A stretch of 6,186 bases of DNA from Saprospiraceae bacterium. Its GTDB lineage: Bacteria > Bacteroidota > Bacteroidia > Chitinophagales > Saprospiraceae. Shown here piece after piece: positions 1-6,186 of the stretch; position 1 is the first letter of the stretch, and every line of letters starts with the position of its first letter. Below the pieces are notes generated by a model that was not told the origin of the DNA, made no database searches, and worked only from the letters and a program-made list of their open reading frames with translations. The stretch is from positions 1-6,186 of the forward strand of contig JALZVB010000029.1 of the NCBI GenBank assembly GCA_023300835.1, in the 5' to 3' direction. The position numbers and the translations under genes were made by a program.

Positions 1-363
1 AATGGTATGCGTGACACCTACATGAAACGGATGCCGCCCACTCATAACAGCCGCACGAGATGGTGCACAAGTCGGACTCACTAAATATTGAGTTAATCGC
101 GTAGACTTTTGATAAAAGTCATCAATATTCGGCGTCTGTAATATTTTATTTCCCATGCAGGACAGATCGCCCATACCTTGGTCATCTGTCATTACAAAAA
201 TGATGTTCGGACGACTTCCTTTAAGTGTTTTTACTTTTTTGTCGTCTTTCAAATTCACAGTTGTCTCAAGCAAAGAACTCTCCGTGGAGAATACAGCACT
301 ATTTGCTTTTGCACAAGTGCAAAACAAAATGAGAACAGTTATTAATTTGATTATTCTTATCAT
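1..363 (-). CDS. Exported sulfatase, S1/alkaline-phosphatase-like family, 3' part missing (first 121 residues)
   Basis: This is the N-terminal quarter or so of a type I (formylglycine-dependent) sulfatase, which hydrolyses sulfate esters; the frame stays open to the window edge. Residues 1-20 look like a signal peptide: basic start (R3, K6), a hydrophobic stretch ending near C17, then A18-K19-A20 fitting a signal peptidase I site. A linker to about residue 50 leads into the sulfatase core: RPNIIFVMTDDQG (51-63) supplies the metal-ligand pair D60/D61, and CAPSR (99-103) is the C-x-P-x-R motif whose Cys is converted to formylglycine. The start is ATG at 363; an in-frame ATG nine bases upstream is followed directly by TAA. 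It lies 29 bases after the other sulfatase gene and probably shares its transcript. The substrate cannot be told; linkage to L-fuconate dehydratase suggests a sulfated fucose glycan. The subfamily is not assignable because the C-terminal substrate-binding part is absent. Confidence 0.93.
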   Translation of the reverse strand, partial: MIRIIKLITVLILFCTCAKANSAVFSTESSLLETTVNLKDDKKVKTLKGSRPNIIFVMTDDQGMGDLSCMGNKILQTPNIDDFYQKSTRLTQYLVSPTCAPSRAAVMSGRHPFHVGVTHTI

Positions 364-377
364 TTTTTACATCTGAT

Positions 378-390
378 TAGACAACGTCTA
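378..390 (-). other. Small perfect hairpin between the two sulfatase genes
   Basis: TAGAC (378-382) and GTCTA (386-390) form a perfect 5-base stem with a 3-base loop in the 29-base gap between the sulfatase genes. No T-run follows on the transcribed strand (an A-run does), and the stem is short, so it is not a convincing terminator. It could mark an mRNA processing or pausing site, or be chance. Confidence 0.3.
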
Positions 391-392
391 CT

Positions 393-2000
393 TTATTGAT
401 TAATAAATGCAGTCTGAACCCAGTCAAAATCAATTGCAGCATTTTGCTGCGGATTTCCAGGTGTACTTCGCCCTTGTTTGATTTGTTGAATCATGAGACT
501 TTTAAGTTCTTCTAATTTATCAGGGTATTCTACTGCAACATTATTATTTTCCTTTACATCCTTATCCAAATTGAATAAAAGATATTCAGGCATTATCTTT
601 TTGACTTTCGCTGGTTTTCCACTGCCGGCGACACCTGAGTTAGGTAATAAAACAAGTTTCCAATCTCCTTGTCTGATAGCAAAAACTCCAGTCTTAGAAT
701 GATGAACAGTAGAAGTTCTCTCATAACTGCCCATCCCCTTTAGCAATTGAAGCATACTGTAACTGTCTTCGCCTTCATTCTCTTTGAGTGAATAATTGAC
801 AAGGTCTGCACAGGTCGCCATAAAATCTGTGGTACAGATGGTAGCATCACTCTCGGAGTTAGGTGCTATAATACTTGGCCACTTTACCAAAAATGGTACG
901 CGATGTCCGCCTTCCAAGTAGCTGCCTTTCAACCCTGAGTATATATAACTTGGGTTATGACCTTTATTTTTAAGTAACGGAACATCTGCGGTAGAAGCAC
1001 AACCATTGTCACTTGTAAAAATGACCATCGTATTATCTTCTATACCTTGTGCTTTTAACGTCTCGAATATCCTACCCATGAGTGCATCCATCATCATCAC
1101 AAAATCAGCATAACCATTAATGTTACTTGCTCCTTTCCATGGTTCAATCGGCAATACTGGATTATGTGGAGAAGGCAAAGGCAGGTATAAGAAGAAGGGT
1201 TCTCTGTTCTTCGCATGAGCTTTAATAAAATCAACTGACTTTTCTACAAAAGTCGGCAACACTTGTTTATGTACAAAATCGTCCGCTATATCTCCTTTTA
1301 TCCAACTAGAAAAAGGGAATTCTTTCCTTTTTTGCTCCGTTTTTCCCGTAGGAATTTGGGTAGGTTTATCGTTCTCCAAATACACAAACGGCGGCATATT
1401 CAAAGAAGCAGCAATCATAAAAGAGTAATCAAATCCTACATCTAATGCTCCTGACTTAAGTGATTGACTGTAGTCTATCTTTGATAAACCAACACGATCG
1501 GTTCTTCTAGTAAAAGAATCAAAATCAGGCTCATCATCCTTTAACGTCCAATTAAGCCCTAAATGCCACTTTCCGATAATAGCTGTCGTGTAGCCCTCAT
1601 TTTTTAGTAATTGCGCAACACTTAATCTGTCATTTTTAATCAAAACCGGAGAGTTTCCCCATAATACAAACTCCTTCAGTGGTGTACGCCAATTGTACCT
1701 TCCTGTTAAAATACCATATCGAGTAGGTGTACAAACGGAAGAAGAGGTATGTGCATCATTAAACTTCATACCTTCTCTTCCTAATTGGTCAAGATTTGGC
1801 GTAGGTATTTTACCACTTTCATTGTATATCGTCAAATCTCCAATACCGAGATCATCCGCTAAGATGTAGATGATATTCGGACGATTGTTTTCGGCAATTG
1901 ATTTCTTCTCACTGCTTCCTACTTTTGATGACTTACAACTCACTAGGGAAAGGCAAATTATCCCGATGATAAGTTTTAAAATATTATTTATATTATTCAT
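393..2000 (-). CDS. Lipoprotein sulfatase, S1 family (arylsulfatase-like), complete
   Basis: This complete 535-residue type I sulfatase is predicted to cleave sulfate esters from a glycan in the periplasm or on the cell surface. A lipoprotein signal is visible: hydrophobic residues 8-20, then L-V-S-C at 19-22 with C22 as the lipidation site. The family motifs occur in order: DDLG with metal ligands D49/D50; CTPTR (90-94), with C90 the formylglycine precursor and R94 its partner; GKWHLG (143-148) with K144 and H146; SPH (277-279) with H279; SDNG (330-333) with D331/N332; and GLKGS with K358. All expected catalytic residues seem present, so the enzyme should be active if a maturation enzyme (FGE or anSME) exists elsewhere. 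The motif has Thr (CTPTR) where the neighbouring sulfatase has Ser (CAPSR), so the two are not recent duplicates and probably attack different sulfate positions. The length is normal for the family. The gene lies 55 bases after the dehydratase. The start is fixed by the signal peptide; the next Met is residue 78. Confidence 0.95.
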   Translation of the reverse strand: MNNINNILKLIIGIICLSLVSCKSSKVGSSEKKSIAENNRPNIIYILADDLGIGDLTIYNESGKIPTPNLDQLGREGMKFNDAHTSSSVCTPTRYGILTGRYNWRTPLKEFVLWGNSPVLIKNDRLSVAQLLKNEGYTTAIIGKWHLGLNWTLKDDEPDFDSFTRRTDRVGLSKIDYSQSLKSGALDVGFDYSFMIAASLNMPPFVYLENDKPTQIPTGKTEQKRKEFPFSSWIKGDIADDFVHKQVLPTFVEKSVDFIKAHAKNREPFFLYLPLPSPHNPVLPIEPWKGASNINGYADFVMMMDALMGRIFETLKAQGIEDNTMVIFTSDNGCASTADVPLLKNKGHNPSYIYSGLKGSYLEGGHRVPFLVKWPSIIAPNSESDATICTTDFMATCADLVNYSLKENEGEDSYSMLQLLKGMGSYERTSTVHHSKTGVFAIRQGDWKLVLLPNSGVAGSGKPAKVKKIMPEYLLFNLDKDVKENNNVAVEYPDKLEELKSLMIQQIKQGRSTPGNPQQNAAIDFDWVQTAFINQ

Positions 2001-2005
2001 CTCCT

Positions 2006-2026
2006 AAAGTGTTATGAAAAGTGTTA
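2006..2026. repeat. Short direct repeat AAAGTGTTA x2 upstream of the lipoprotein sulfatase
   Basis: AAAGTGTTA occurs at 2006-2014 and again at 2018-2026, a 12-base period, in the 55-base gap between fucD and the first sulfatase gene. On the coding (minus) strand the copies read TAACACTTT. They lie just before the sulfatase start. No promoter box accompanies them, so their role, if any, is unknown and they may be chance. Confidence 0.3.
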
Positions 2027-2055
2027 CAGAAATACCCCACTGATCTTAGTCAGCA

Positions 2056-3375
2056 CTACATCGTTGCCAATTCATTTTGCCAAATTTCTCCGTCTGGAAA
2101 ACTGTAAGCCTCCAAAGATTCATTTTTCATAGTAATACTGTATCCTGGCATACTCGGTGGCATATAATGCCCGTTCCTGATGACAACTGGGTCATGAAAA
2201 TGTTCATGCAAATGGTCTACAAACTCAATGATGCGACCATCTAAAGAACCGCTGATTGCAATAAAGTCTATCATAGACAAGTGCTGCACATACTCACATA
2301 ATCCTACGCCGCCGGCGTGCGGACATACAGGTACATCAAATTTAGCGGCCATCAATAGGATAGCTAAAATCTCATTGACGCCTCCTACCCTACAACTATC
2401 AATTTGACAAATCTCAATCGCTTCGGCTTGTAACAGTTGTTTAAAAACCACACGATTCTGGCAATGCTCCCCTGTTGCAACTTTAATTGGAGCGACTGCT
2501 TTTGCGATTTTGGCATGTCCTAGTACATCATCTGGACTTGTAGGTTCTTCAATCCAATATGGGTTATATTTTGCCAATTGTGCCATATTCTCTATTGCTT
2601 CACCGACATCCCATTTTTGGTTAGCATCCATCATCAAGTATAAGTCTTCACCTATTTCTTCGCGAATTATTGCAGCACGGCGCATATCATCCTCTAGGTT
2701 AGAGCCTACTTTCATTTTTAAATGCGTAAAGCCTTCCGCTTTAGCTTCCCGACATAGACGACGCATTTTTTCATCCGAATAACCCAACCAACCTGCTGAG
2801 GTTGTATATGCTGGATATCCCTTTTCTTTTAGTTGAGAAATACGTTGTTGCTTACCAGACTCTTTTTCTTTCAACATAGCCAAAGCCTCTGCTGGCGTAA
2901 TAGCATCAGTGATATAAGTAAAGTCTACACAAGCAACCAATTCTTCCGGAGTCATATCCGCCAAGAGTTTCCATAATGGTTTACCTTCTGATTTAGCATA
3001 TAAATCCCATACGGCATTAACGACGGCACCGGTTGCGAGGTGAATGACACCTTTCTCAGGACCTAACCATCGGAGCTGGCTGTCTCCTGTTATTTCCTTC
3101 CAAAATTGTGCAGGATTCGCTTTTATATCCTCCAATCTTTTACCTACAACTAAATGTGACAAAGAATTAATAGCCGCTGCGCACAATTCATTCCCTCTAC
3201 CTATAGTAAAAGTCAGACCATGTCCTTCCAAATCAGGGTTATCGGTTTTTAAAATTACGTAGGCGGCAGAGTAATCTGGGTCGGGATTCATCGCATCAGA
3301 ACCATCCAAAGATTTACTGGTTGGAAATCTGACGTCTTTCACTTCTACACCAGTAATAGTCACTGTTTCTTGCAT
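2056..3375 (-). CDS. fucD: L-fuconate dehydratase (enolase superfamily, mandelate racemase subgroup)
   Basis: This 439-residue cytoplasmic enzyme is predicted to dehydrate L-fuconate to 2-keto-3-deoxy-L-fuconate, a step in the non-phosphorylating oxidation of L-fucose to pyruvate and L-lactate. There is no signal peptide. The N-terminal capping domain carries the hallmark stretch LDGSDAMNPDPDYSAAY (23-39), and GYPAYTTSAGWLGY (186-199) is characteristic of L-fuconate dehydratase and its human homologue ENOSF1. The barrel holds the expected catalytic set: K220-x-K222 base motif, Mg ligands D250, E276 and E303, and the D326/H353 acid-base dyad. As I recall the characterised Xanthomonas enzyme, its residues sit two positions lower, which implies near-colinear sequences. 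The length matches that enzyme and ENOSF1 (about 440). Related acid-sugar dehydratases can accept L-galactonate or D-arabinonate, so some ambiguity in substrate remains. It is the first gene of the minus-strand operon, directly behind the divergent control region, and the two sulfatases follow it. Confidence 0.93.
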   Translation of the reverse strand: MQETVTITGVEVKDVRFPTSKSLDGSDAMNPDPDYSAAYVILKTDNPDLEGHGLTFTIGRGNELCAAAINSLSHLVVGKRLEDIKANPAQFWKEITGDSQLRWLGPEKGVIHLATGAVVNAVWDLYAKSEGKPLWKLLADMTPEELVACVDFTYITDAITPAEALAMLKEKESGKQQRISQLKEKGYPAYTTSAGWLGYSDEKMRRLCREAKAEGFTHLKMKVGSNLEDDMRRAAIIREEIGEDLYLMMDANQKWDVGEAIENMAQLAKYNPYWIEEPTSPDDVLGHAKIAKAVAPIKVATGEHCQNRVVFKQLLQAEAIEICQIDSCRVGGVNEILAILLMAAKFDVPVCPHAGGVGLCEYVQHLSMIDFIAISGSLDGRIIEFVDHLHEHFHDPVVIRNGHYMPPSMPGYSITMKNESLEAYSFPDGEIWQNELATM

Positions 3376-3455
3376 TGCTTTTCAATTATTCCTTTTAATA
3401 AAATATTCTAAATTTATAGAAATCACATTCAATGTTTCATCAAAATAGGAAAGAC

Positions 3456-3463
3456 CAAATATA
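3456..3463 (-). promoter_or_regulatory. Candidate -7 promoter box for the fucD-sulfatase operon
   Basis: On the minus strand these bases read TATATTTG, matching the Bacteroidota sigma-factor -7 consensus TAnnTTTG. It is the only match on this strand in the intergenic region. Transcription would start near 3450 and give a leader of roughly 75 bases before the fucD ATG. No TTG-type -33 element is present at the usual spacing of about 17-23 bases upstream, so this is either an activator-dependent promoter or a chance match. Confidence 0.4.
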
Positions 3464-3496
3464 ATTTTAGTTCTATTGATTAGAACCCAGATAATA

Positions 3497-3510
3497 GTTA
3501 AATGTTAAAA
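3497..3510. repeat. Tandem 7-base repeat GTTAAAT-GTTAAAA, possible operator half-sites
   Basis: Two adjacent copies (3497-3503 and 3504-3510) differ only in the last base. They lie about 34 bases upstream of the candidate minus-strand -7 box, roughly where an activator would bind to contact RNA polymerase. AraC-family activators often use direct-repeat sites, but their half-sites are usually longer and further apart, and the local AT bias makes short repeats like this common. A regulatory role is only a suggestion. Confidence 0.25.
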
Positions 3511-3601
3511 TTCAATAAATTCGATATTTAATTTCTGTTATAGCGTAAAATTAACTTATCCATCAAAAGTTCCCTACCACTAAACCTACATGAACAGATG
3601 C

Positions 3602-3609
3602 TATCTTTG
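3602..3609 (+). promoter_or_regulatory. Candidate -7 promoter box for the regulator operon
   Basis: TATCTTTG matches the Bacteroidota -7 consensus TAnnTTTG exactly. Transcription would begin near 3615 and leave a leader of about 120 bases before the regulator start at 3740. As with the box facing the other way, no clear TTG -33 element stands at the normal distance upstream. The match is good but short, so confidence is moderate. Confidence 0.5.
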
Positions 3610-3739
3610 CCTAATTTAACTAAATCAATAGCTTTTGAGATAAAAAAAGAAAAGTATTAGTATTTTTCTAATTGTGCTTCTATATTCACTCTAATGAAGA
3701 AGGATAATACCGATTTGAGGTAAAATAAAGGCAACGACC

Positions 3740-4603
3740 ATGAAACCACGATTACTCAATCGAAGCAATGAATCACGACAAGCTTTTTCGATAAAAAGGA
3801 ATAGGTTTCCGAATTTTTTAAAAATCAGACACTATCACCCTGAGTTGGAGTTGGTTTATATAGCGGAAAGTACGGGGACAAGATTTGTAGGTGACAACAT
3901 CGAAAAATTTGAACCAGGAGAGCTTGTTTTACTTGGCGAGAATCTACCACACATGTGGCTCAACGATAAAGACTATTTTCATCCCGACTCCGATTTAGTA
4001 GCGGATGCTTTGTGCATTCATTTTAAAGAGGACTTTACAGGCAATCCTTTTTTAGAACTAGCCGGAACTGAACCACTGATCGAATTATTCAAAACGGCTC
4101 GACGGGGTATTCGCTTTATTAACTTAGAATTTCCTGCAGCAGAAATGATGCAGGATTTGGCAAAAGAGAAAGATGAATTTCAACGACTACTCCAACTCTT
4201 AAAATTACTCTATAAATTGGCAAAACATAGCAAAACCAAATTGCTGTCGAGTGAAGGATATTTGGAGCGAAAACCAGAAGAAAATTCGGATAAAACGCAT
4301 GAATTTATTTTTAAAAATTTCACCAAGCAAATACTACTCTCTGATGTAGCAGCAATCGCTAACATGAACCCTACTGCATTCAGTCGATATTTTAAGCGTA
4401 TACATCGTAAGACTTTTTCTCGCTATCTCATCGAAATTAGGATAGGATATGCGTGCAAGTTATTGATTGAAAACAAAATAAGCGTCAGTTCTGCTTGCTA
4501 CGAATCAGGTTTTAATAACATTTCAAATTTCAACAAACAGTTTAGAAGTATCATGAACATGAATCCTTCACAATACACCAAACAGCACCAATCAGTTGAG
4601 TAA
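3740..4603 (+). CDS. AraC-family transcriptional regulator with N-terminal cupin sensor domain
   Basis: This is a complete 287-residue cytoplasmic DNA-binding regulator. The N-terminal cupin-like domain (about 25-100) starts with HYHPELEL (31-38) and continues to PGELVLLGENLPHMW (59-73); H31, H33, E37 and H71 follow the classic cupin metal-ligand pattern, as in many Bacteroidota AraC proteins that sense sugars. A helical linker (about 130-180) leads to a C-terminal AraC domain with two helix-turn-helix units, around 200-220 (LSDVAAIANMNPTAFSRYFK) and 248-272, including the conserved ESGFNNISNFNKQF pattern. The start is ATG at 3740: an in-frame TGA at 3716 rules out an earlier one, and AAAGG eight bases upstream could act as a weak ribosome-binding site. 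It is transcribed away from the fucD operon and sits 3 bases before the sensor gene, so the two are probably co-transcribed. It likely controls the divergent catabolic operon; the ligand is unknown, with L-fucose or a derivative a reasonable guess. Confidence 0.93.
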   Translation: MKPRLLNRSNESRQAFSIKRNRFPNFLKIRHYHPELELVYIAESTGTRFVGDNIEKFEPGELVLLGENLPHMWLNDKDYFHPDSDLVADALCIHFKEDFTGNPFLELAGTEPLIELFKTARRGIRFINLEFPAAEMMQDLAKEKDEFQRLLQLLKLLYKLAKHSKTKLLSSEGYLERKPEENSDKTHEFIFKNFTKQILLSDVAAIANMNPTAFSRYFKRIHRKTFSRYLIEIRIGYACKLLIENKISVSSACYESGFNNISNFNKQFRSIMNMNPSQYTKQHQSVE

Positions 4604-4606
4604 AAT

Positions 4607-6186
4607 ATGAGATCACCCATCAGTCCAGAACGTATTAGTTGTTTCTTTAGAGAATATATCTACGGAATAAACATGTTATCCTGCCTACTGATTTGTGTCT
4701 TTACGACAAGTAGTTTTGCAACAGAAGATCCACCCCTAATTTTTACAAAAATTAGTAATAAAGAAGGTCTTAATCAAAATTCTATTTTTTCAATAATTCA
4801 AGATAGGACAGGATTTATCTGGCTCGGCACTTCTAACGGGTTAATTAAAAATGATGGTACTGTCTTTAAATCCTACGTCCCACATCCAGGGGATAGTACT
4901 ACCCTACTTAACAATTTAGTAACTGATATTTTTGAAGATGACCAAGAGATACTGTGGGTCGGTACACAAAGTGGTTTGTGTCTCTATGAACCTGATCGAG
5001 ATGCTTTTGTTTGGGTCAATGAATTTAATAAACTACTGTCGAAAAAATCTGTTTTCTTTCATAAAATCATTCAAGCTAAAGACGGTAATTACTGGTTGGC
5101 GACATCTGAAGGACTGTATGTCTTAGAAAAAAAATCTGAGACAGATTTGAGTTTCAACGTTAAAAAAATCACTCAAATTCAATTGGGGAAGCAGATTTTT
5201 TTTGAAAGTACTCAATTTAGAGATATATTAGAATTAGCTGACGAAACAATATTAACCGCTACAAATCAAGGGATTTTTCATCTCCAAAAACAAATAAACG
5301 GGGAAATATTACTTCTCAAGCATTTTAAATATTCAAACGAAAAGAACGTAATAATTCAAGAACTCTTTGTTGATAAAGAAGGGCTAATTTGGGTTGGAAC
5401 AGAAGACGGCATTAGATTCTTACAAATTTCAAACAACGACGGAAAATATAGCTATGATGCCACTACACCAATGCGTTTCTCGTCTGAAGAAATCCGTCTT
5501 AAGGGCACAAGTATTACTTCCTTTTTAGAAGATACAAAAGAGCATCTGTTTATTGGCACATTCAAAAAAGGACTTTTTCGCCTGCATATACCATCAGGAA
5601 ATATCGAAAACTATCGTCCACAACCCCAGAATCCATACAGTATCAGCAGCAATGTGATCAATGATATTATGTCAGATCAATCAGGAGTGATTTGGTTGGC
5701 GACGGCACACGGTGGAATCAATAAAATTGACGTAAACAGTAAACCGTTTTTCAACTTAAGTTCGCAATACTTTAATCCAAACAGTCTATCAAGTAATCTC
5801 ATCAGTGGCATTATGAAGGATAGTAAAAATAGACTTTGGGTCGGTACTTTTCAGACAGGTATGAATATTTCTAAGTCAGAATTTTCTTTTACAGATATTT
5901 ACAAAACTGAATTTCGAAAAACTTTAGAGAACAAACATATACTGTTCTTTTACGAAACTCCTGACCATCTGATATTGATTGGTACAAACAAGGGAATGAC
6001 TATTTATGATTTAGATACCGACGATTTTGTTTCGTTTCCTAGCAACCATCCTTTTTCTCGATTATTGGGTAGTAAACAACCCAACTATTTATTGCAGATT
6101 GATAATGAAATTTGGTTAGCAGAAGCTAATAAATTTAGTAAAATAACTTTACAAAATTCTACTCGGGATTTGCTGACGGGAAATTT
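4607..6186 (+). CDS. Two-component regulator propeller sensor, N-terminal part (probable hybrid two-component system), 3' end missing
   Basis: The frame is open for 526 codons to the window edge. Residues 24-38 form a hydrophobic signal sequence ending S-F-A (36-38), after an n-region with R2, R9 and R15. The rest is a chain of about ten beta-propeller repeats of the Reg_prop type with the pattern D-x-x-G-x-(I/L)-W-(L/V)-G-T-x-x-G-(L/I); core Trp residues are W72, W117, W163, W262, W363, W411 and W503, with degenerate copies near 315 and 457. Linkers such as NPNSLSSN are typical of the family. These domains sit in the periplasm and bind glycan fragments. In Bacteroidota hybrid two-component sensors they are followed by a Y_Y_Y domain, a membrane helix, a histidine kinase, a receiver and an AraC-type domain, all of which would lie beyond the window, so the output type is unproven. 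The start at 4607, 3 bases after the AraC stop, gives a basic n-region; ATG at 4673 (residue 23) is the alternative. Confidence 0.9.
   Translation, partial: MRSPISPERISCFFREYIYGINMLSCLLICVFTTSSFATEDPPLIFTKISNKEGLNQNSIFSIIQDRTGFIWLGTSNGLIKNDGTVFKSYVPHPGDSTTLLNNLVTDIFEDDQEILWVGTQSGLCLYEPDRDAFVWVNEFNKLLSKKSVFFHKIIQAKDGNYWLATSEGLYVLEKKSETDLSFNVKKITQIQLGKQIFFESTQFRDILELADETILTATNQGIFHLQKQINGEILLLKHFKYSNEKNVIIQELFVDKEGLIWVGTEDGIRFLQISNNDGKYSYDATTPMRFSSEEIRLKGTSITSFLEDTKEHLFIGTFKKGLFRLHIPSGNIENYRPQPQNPYSISSNVINDIMSDQSGVIWLATAHGGINKIDVNSKPFFNLSSQYFNPNSLSSNLISGIMKDSKNRLWVGTFQTGMNISKSEFSFTDIYKTEFRKTLENKHILFFYETPDHLILIGTNKGMTIYDLDTDDFVSFPSNHPFSRLLGSKQPNYLLQIDNEIWLAEANKFSKITLQNSTRDLLTGN

Larger units (their letters stand above)
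3376..3739. promoter_or_regulatory. Divergent intergenic control region between fucD and the AraC-family gene
   Basis: This 364-base AT-rich stretch separates the two oppositely transcribed gene groups and contains no credible coding frame. It must carry the promoter of the catabolic operon and, in the other direction, that of the regulator pair. Visible within it are one Bacteroidota-type -7 box on each strand, a 7-base tandem repeat near the middle (3497-3510), and several A or T runs. The position next to an AraC-family gene makes it the obvious place for operator sites, but no operator can be assigned from the sequence alone. Confidence 0.75.

Noticed and set aside
155..376. Open frame on the plus strand opposite the partial sulfatase
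   Set aside because: It is antisense to a gene with clear signal peptide and sulfatase motifs, and its translation resembles no family.
378..390. Hairpin between the sulfatases as a rho-independent terminator
   Set aside because: The stem is only 5 bases and is followed by A residues, not T residues, on the coding strand.
493..702. Plus-strand open frame opposite the lipoprotein sulfatase
   Set aside because: Antisense shadow of a well-supported gene; no domain or start-site support. The same applies to 1263-1445.
1..2000. The two sulfatases as a recent tandem duplication
   Set aside because: Motif cores and leader sequences differ clearly (CAPSR versus CTPTR, signal peptidase I-like site versus lipobox), so they look like distant family members.
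2040..2053. CTGAT...GTCAG inverted repeat just after the fucD stop
   Set aside because: Four to five weak pairs with no T-run; too small to call a terminator or operator.
2510..2782. Plus-strand open frames opposite fucD (also 3044-3262)
   Set aside because: They overlap the catalytic core of the dehydratase on the other strand and show no recognisable protein features.
4932..5126. Out-of-frame open frame within the sensor gene
   Set aside because: The propeller frame from 4607 runs uninterrupted through it with clear repeats; this frame is a shadow.

Overview
The window looks like a piece of a carbohydrate-utilisation locus from a Bacteroidota bacterium, most likely a marine or algae-associated one. 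The basis is AT-rich DNA, a Bacteroidota-type -7 promoter box (TAnnTTTG) upstream of the regulator gene and another facing the catabolic genes, exported formylglycine-dependent sulfatases, and a periplasmic 'two-component regulator propeller' sensor of the kind that controls polysaccharide utilisation in this phylum. The species cannot be named from the sequence.

Layout. Bases 1-3375 hold three genes on the minus strand. In order of transcription they are an L-fuconate dehydratase (3375-2056), a lipoprotein sulfatase (2000-393) and a second, exported sulfatase (363 to beyond base 1, so only its first 121 codons are present). Gaps of 55 and 29 bases and no convincing terminator suggest one operon. 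Bases 3376-3739 are a 364-base AT-rich divergent control region. Bases 3740-6186 hold two plus-strand genes separated by 3 bases: a complete AraC-family regulator with a cupin domain (3740-4603) and the first 526 codons of a propeller-type sensor (4607 to beyond 6186).

How it may fit together (inference). The sulfatases would remove sulfate from a glycan outside the cytoplasm. The dehydratase would act in the cytoplasm on L-fuconate, in the non-phosphorylating L-fucose oxidation route. Sulfate plus fucose points to a sulfated fucan (fucoidan) as the probable substrate. The divergent regulator pair would sense the sugar or its oligomers and switch on the catabolic operon. No glycoside hydrolase, SusC/SusD pair, fucose dehydrogenase or lactonase lies in the window, so the substrate remains an inference. 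I see no RNA genes, insertion sequences, CRISPR arrays or attachment sites. All families are recognisable; I did not find a clearly undescribed system, only some regulatory and architectural details worth checking.
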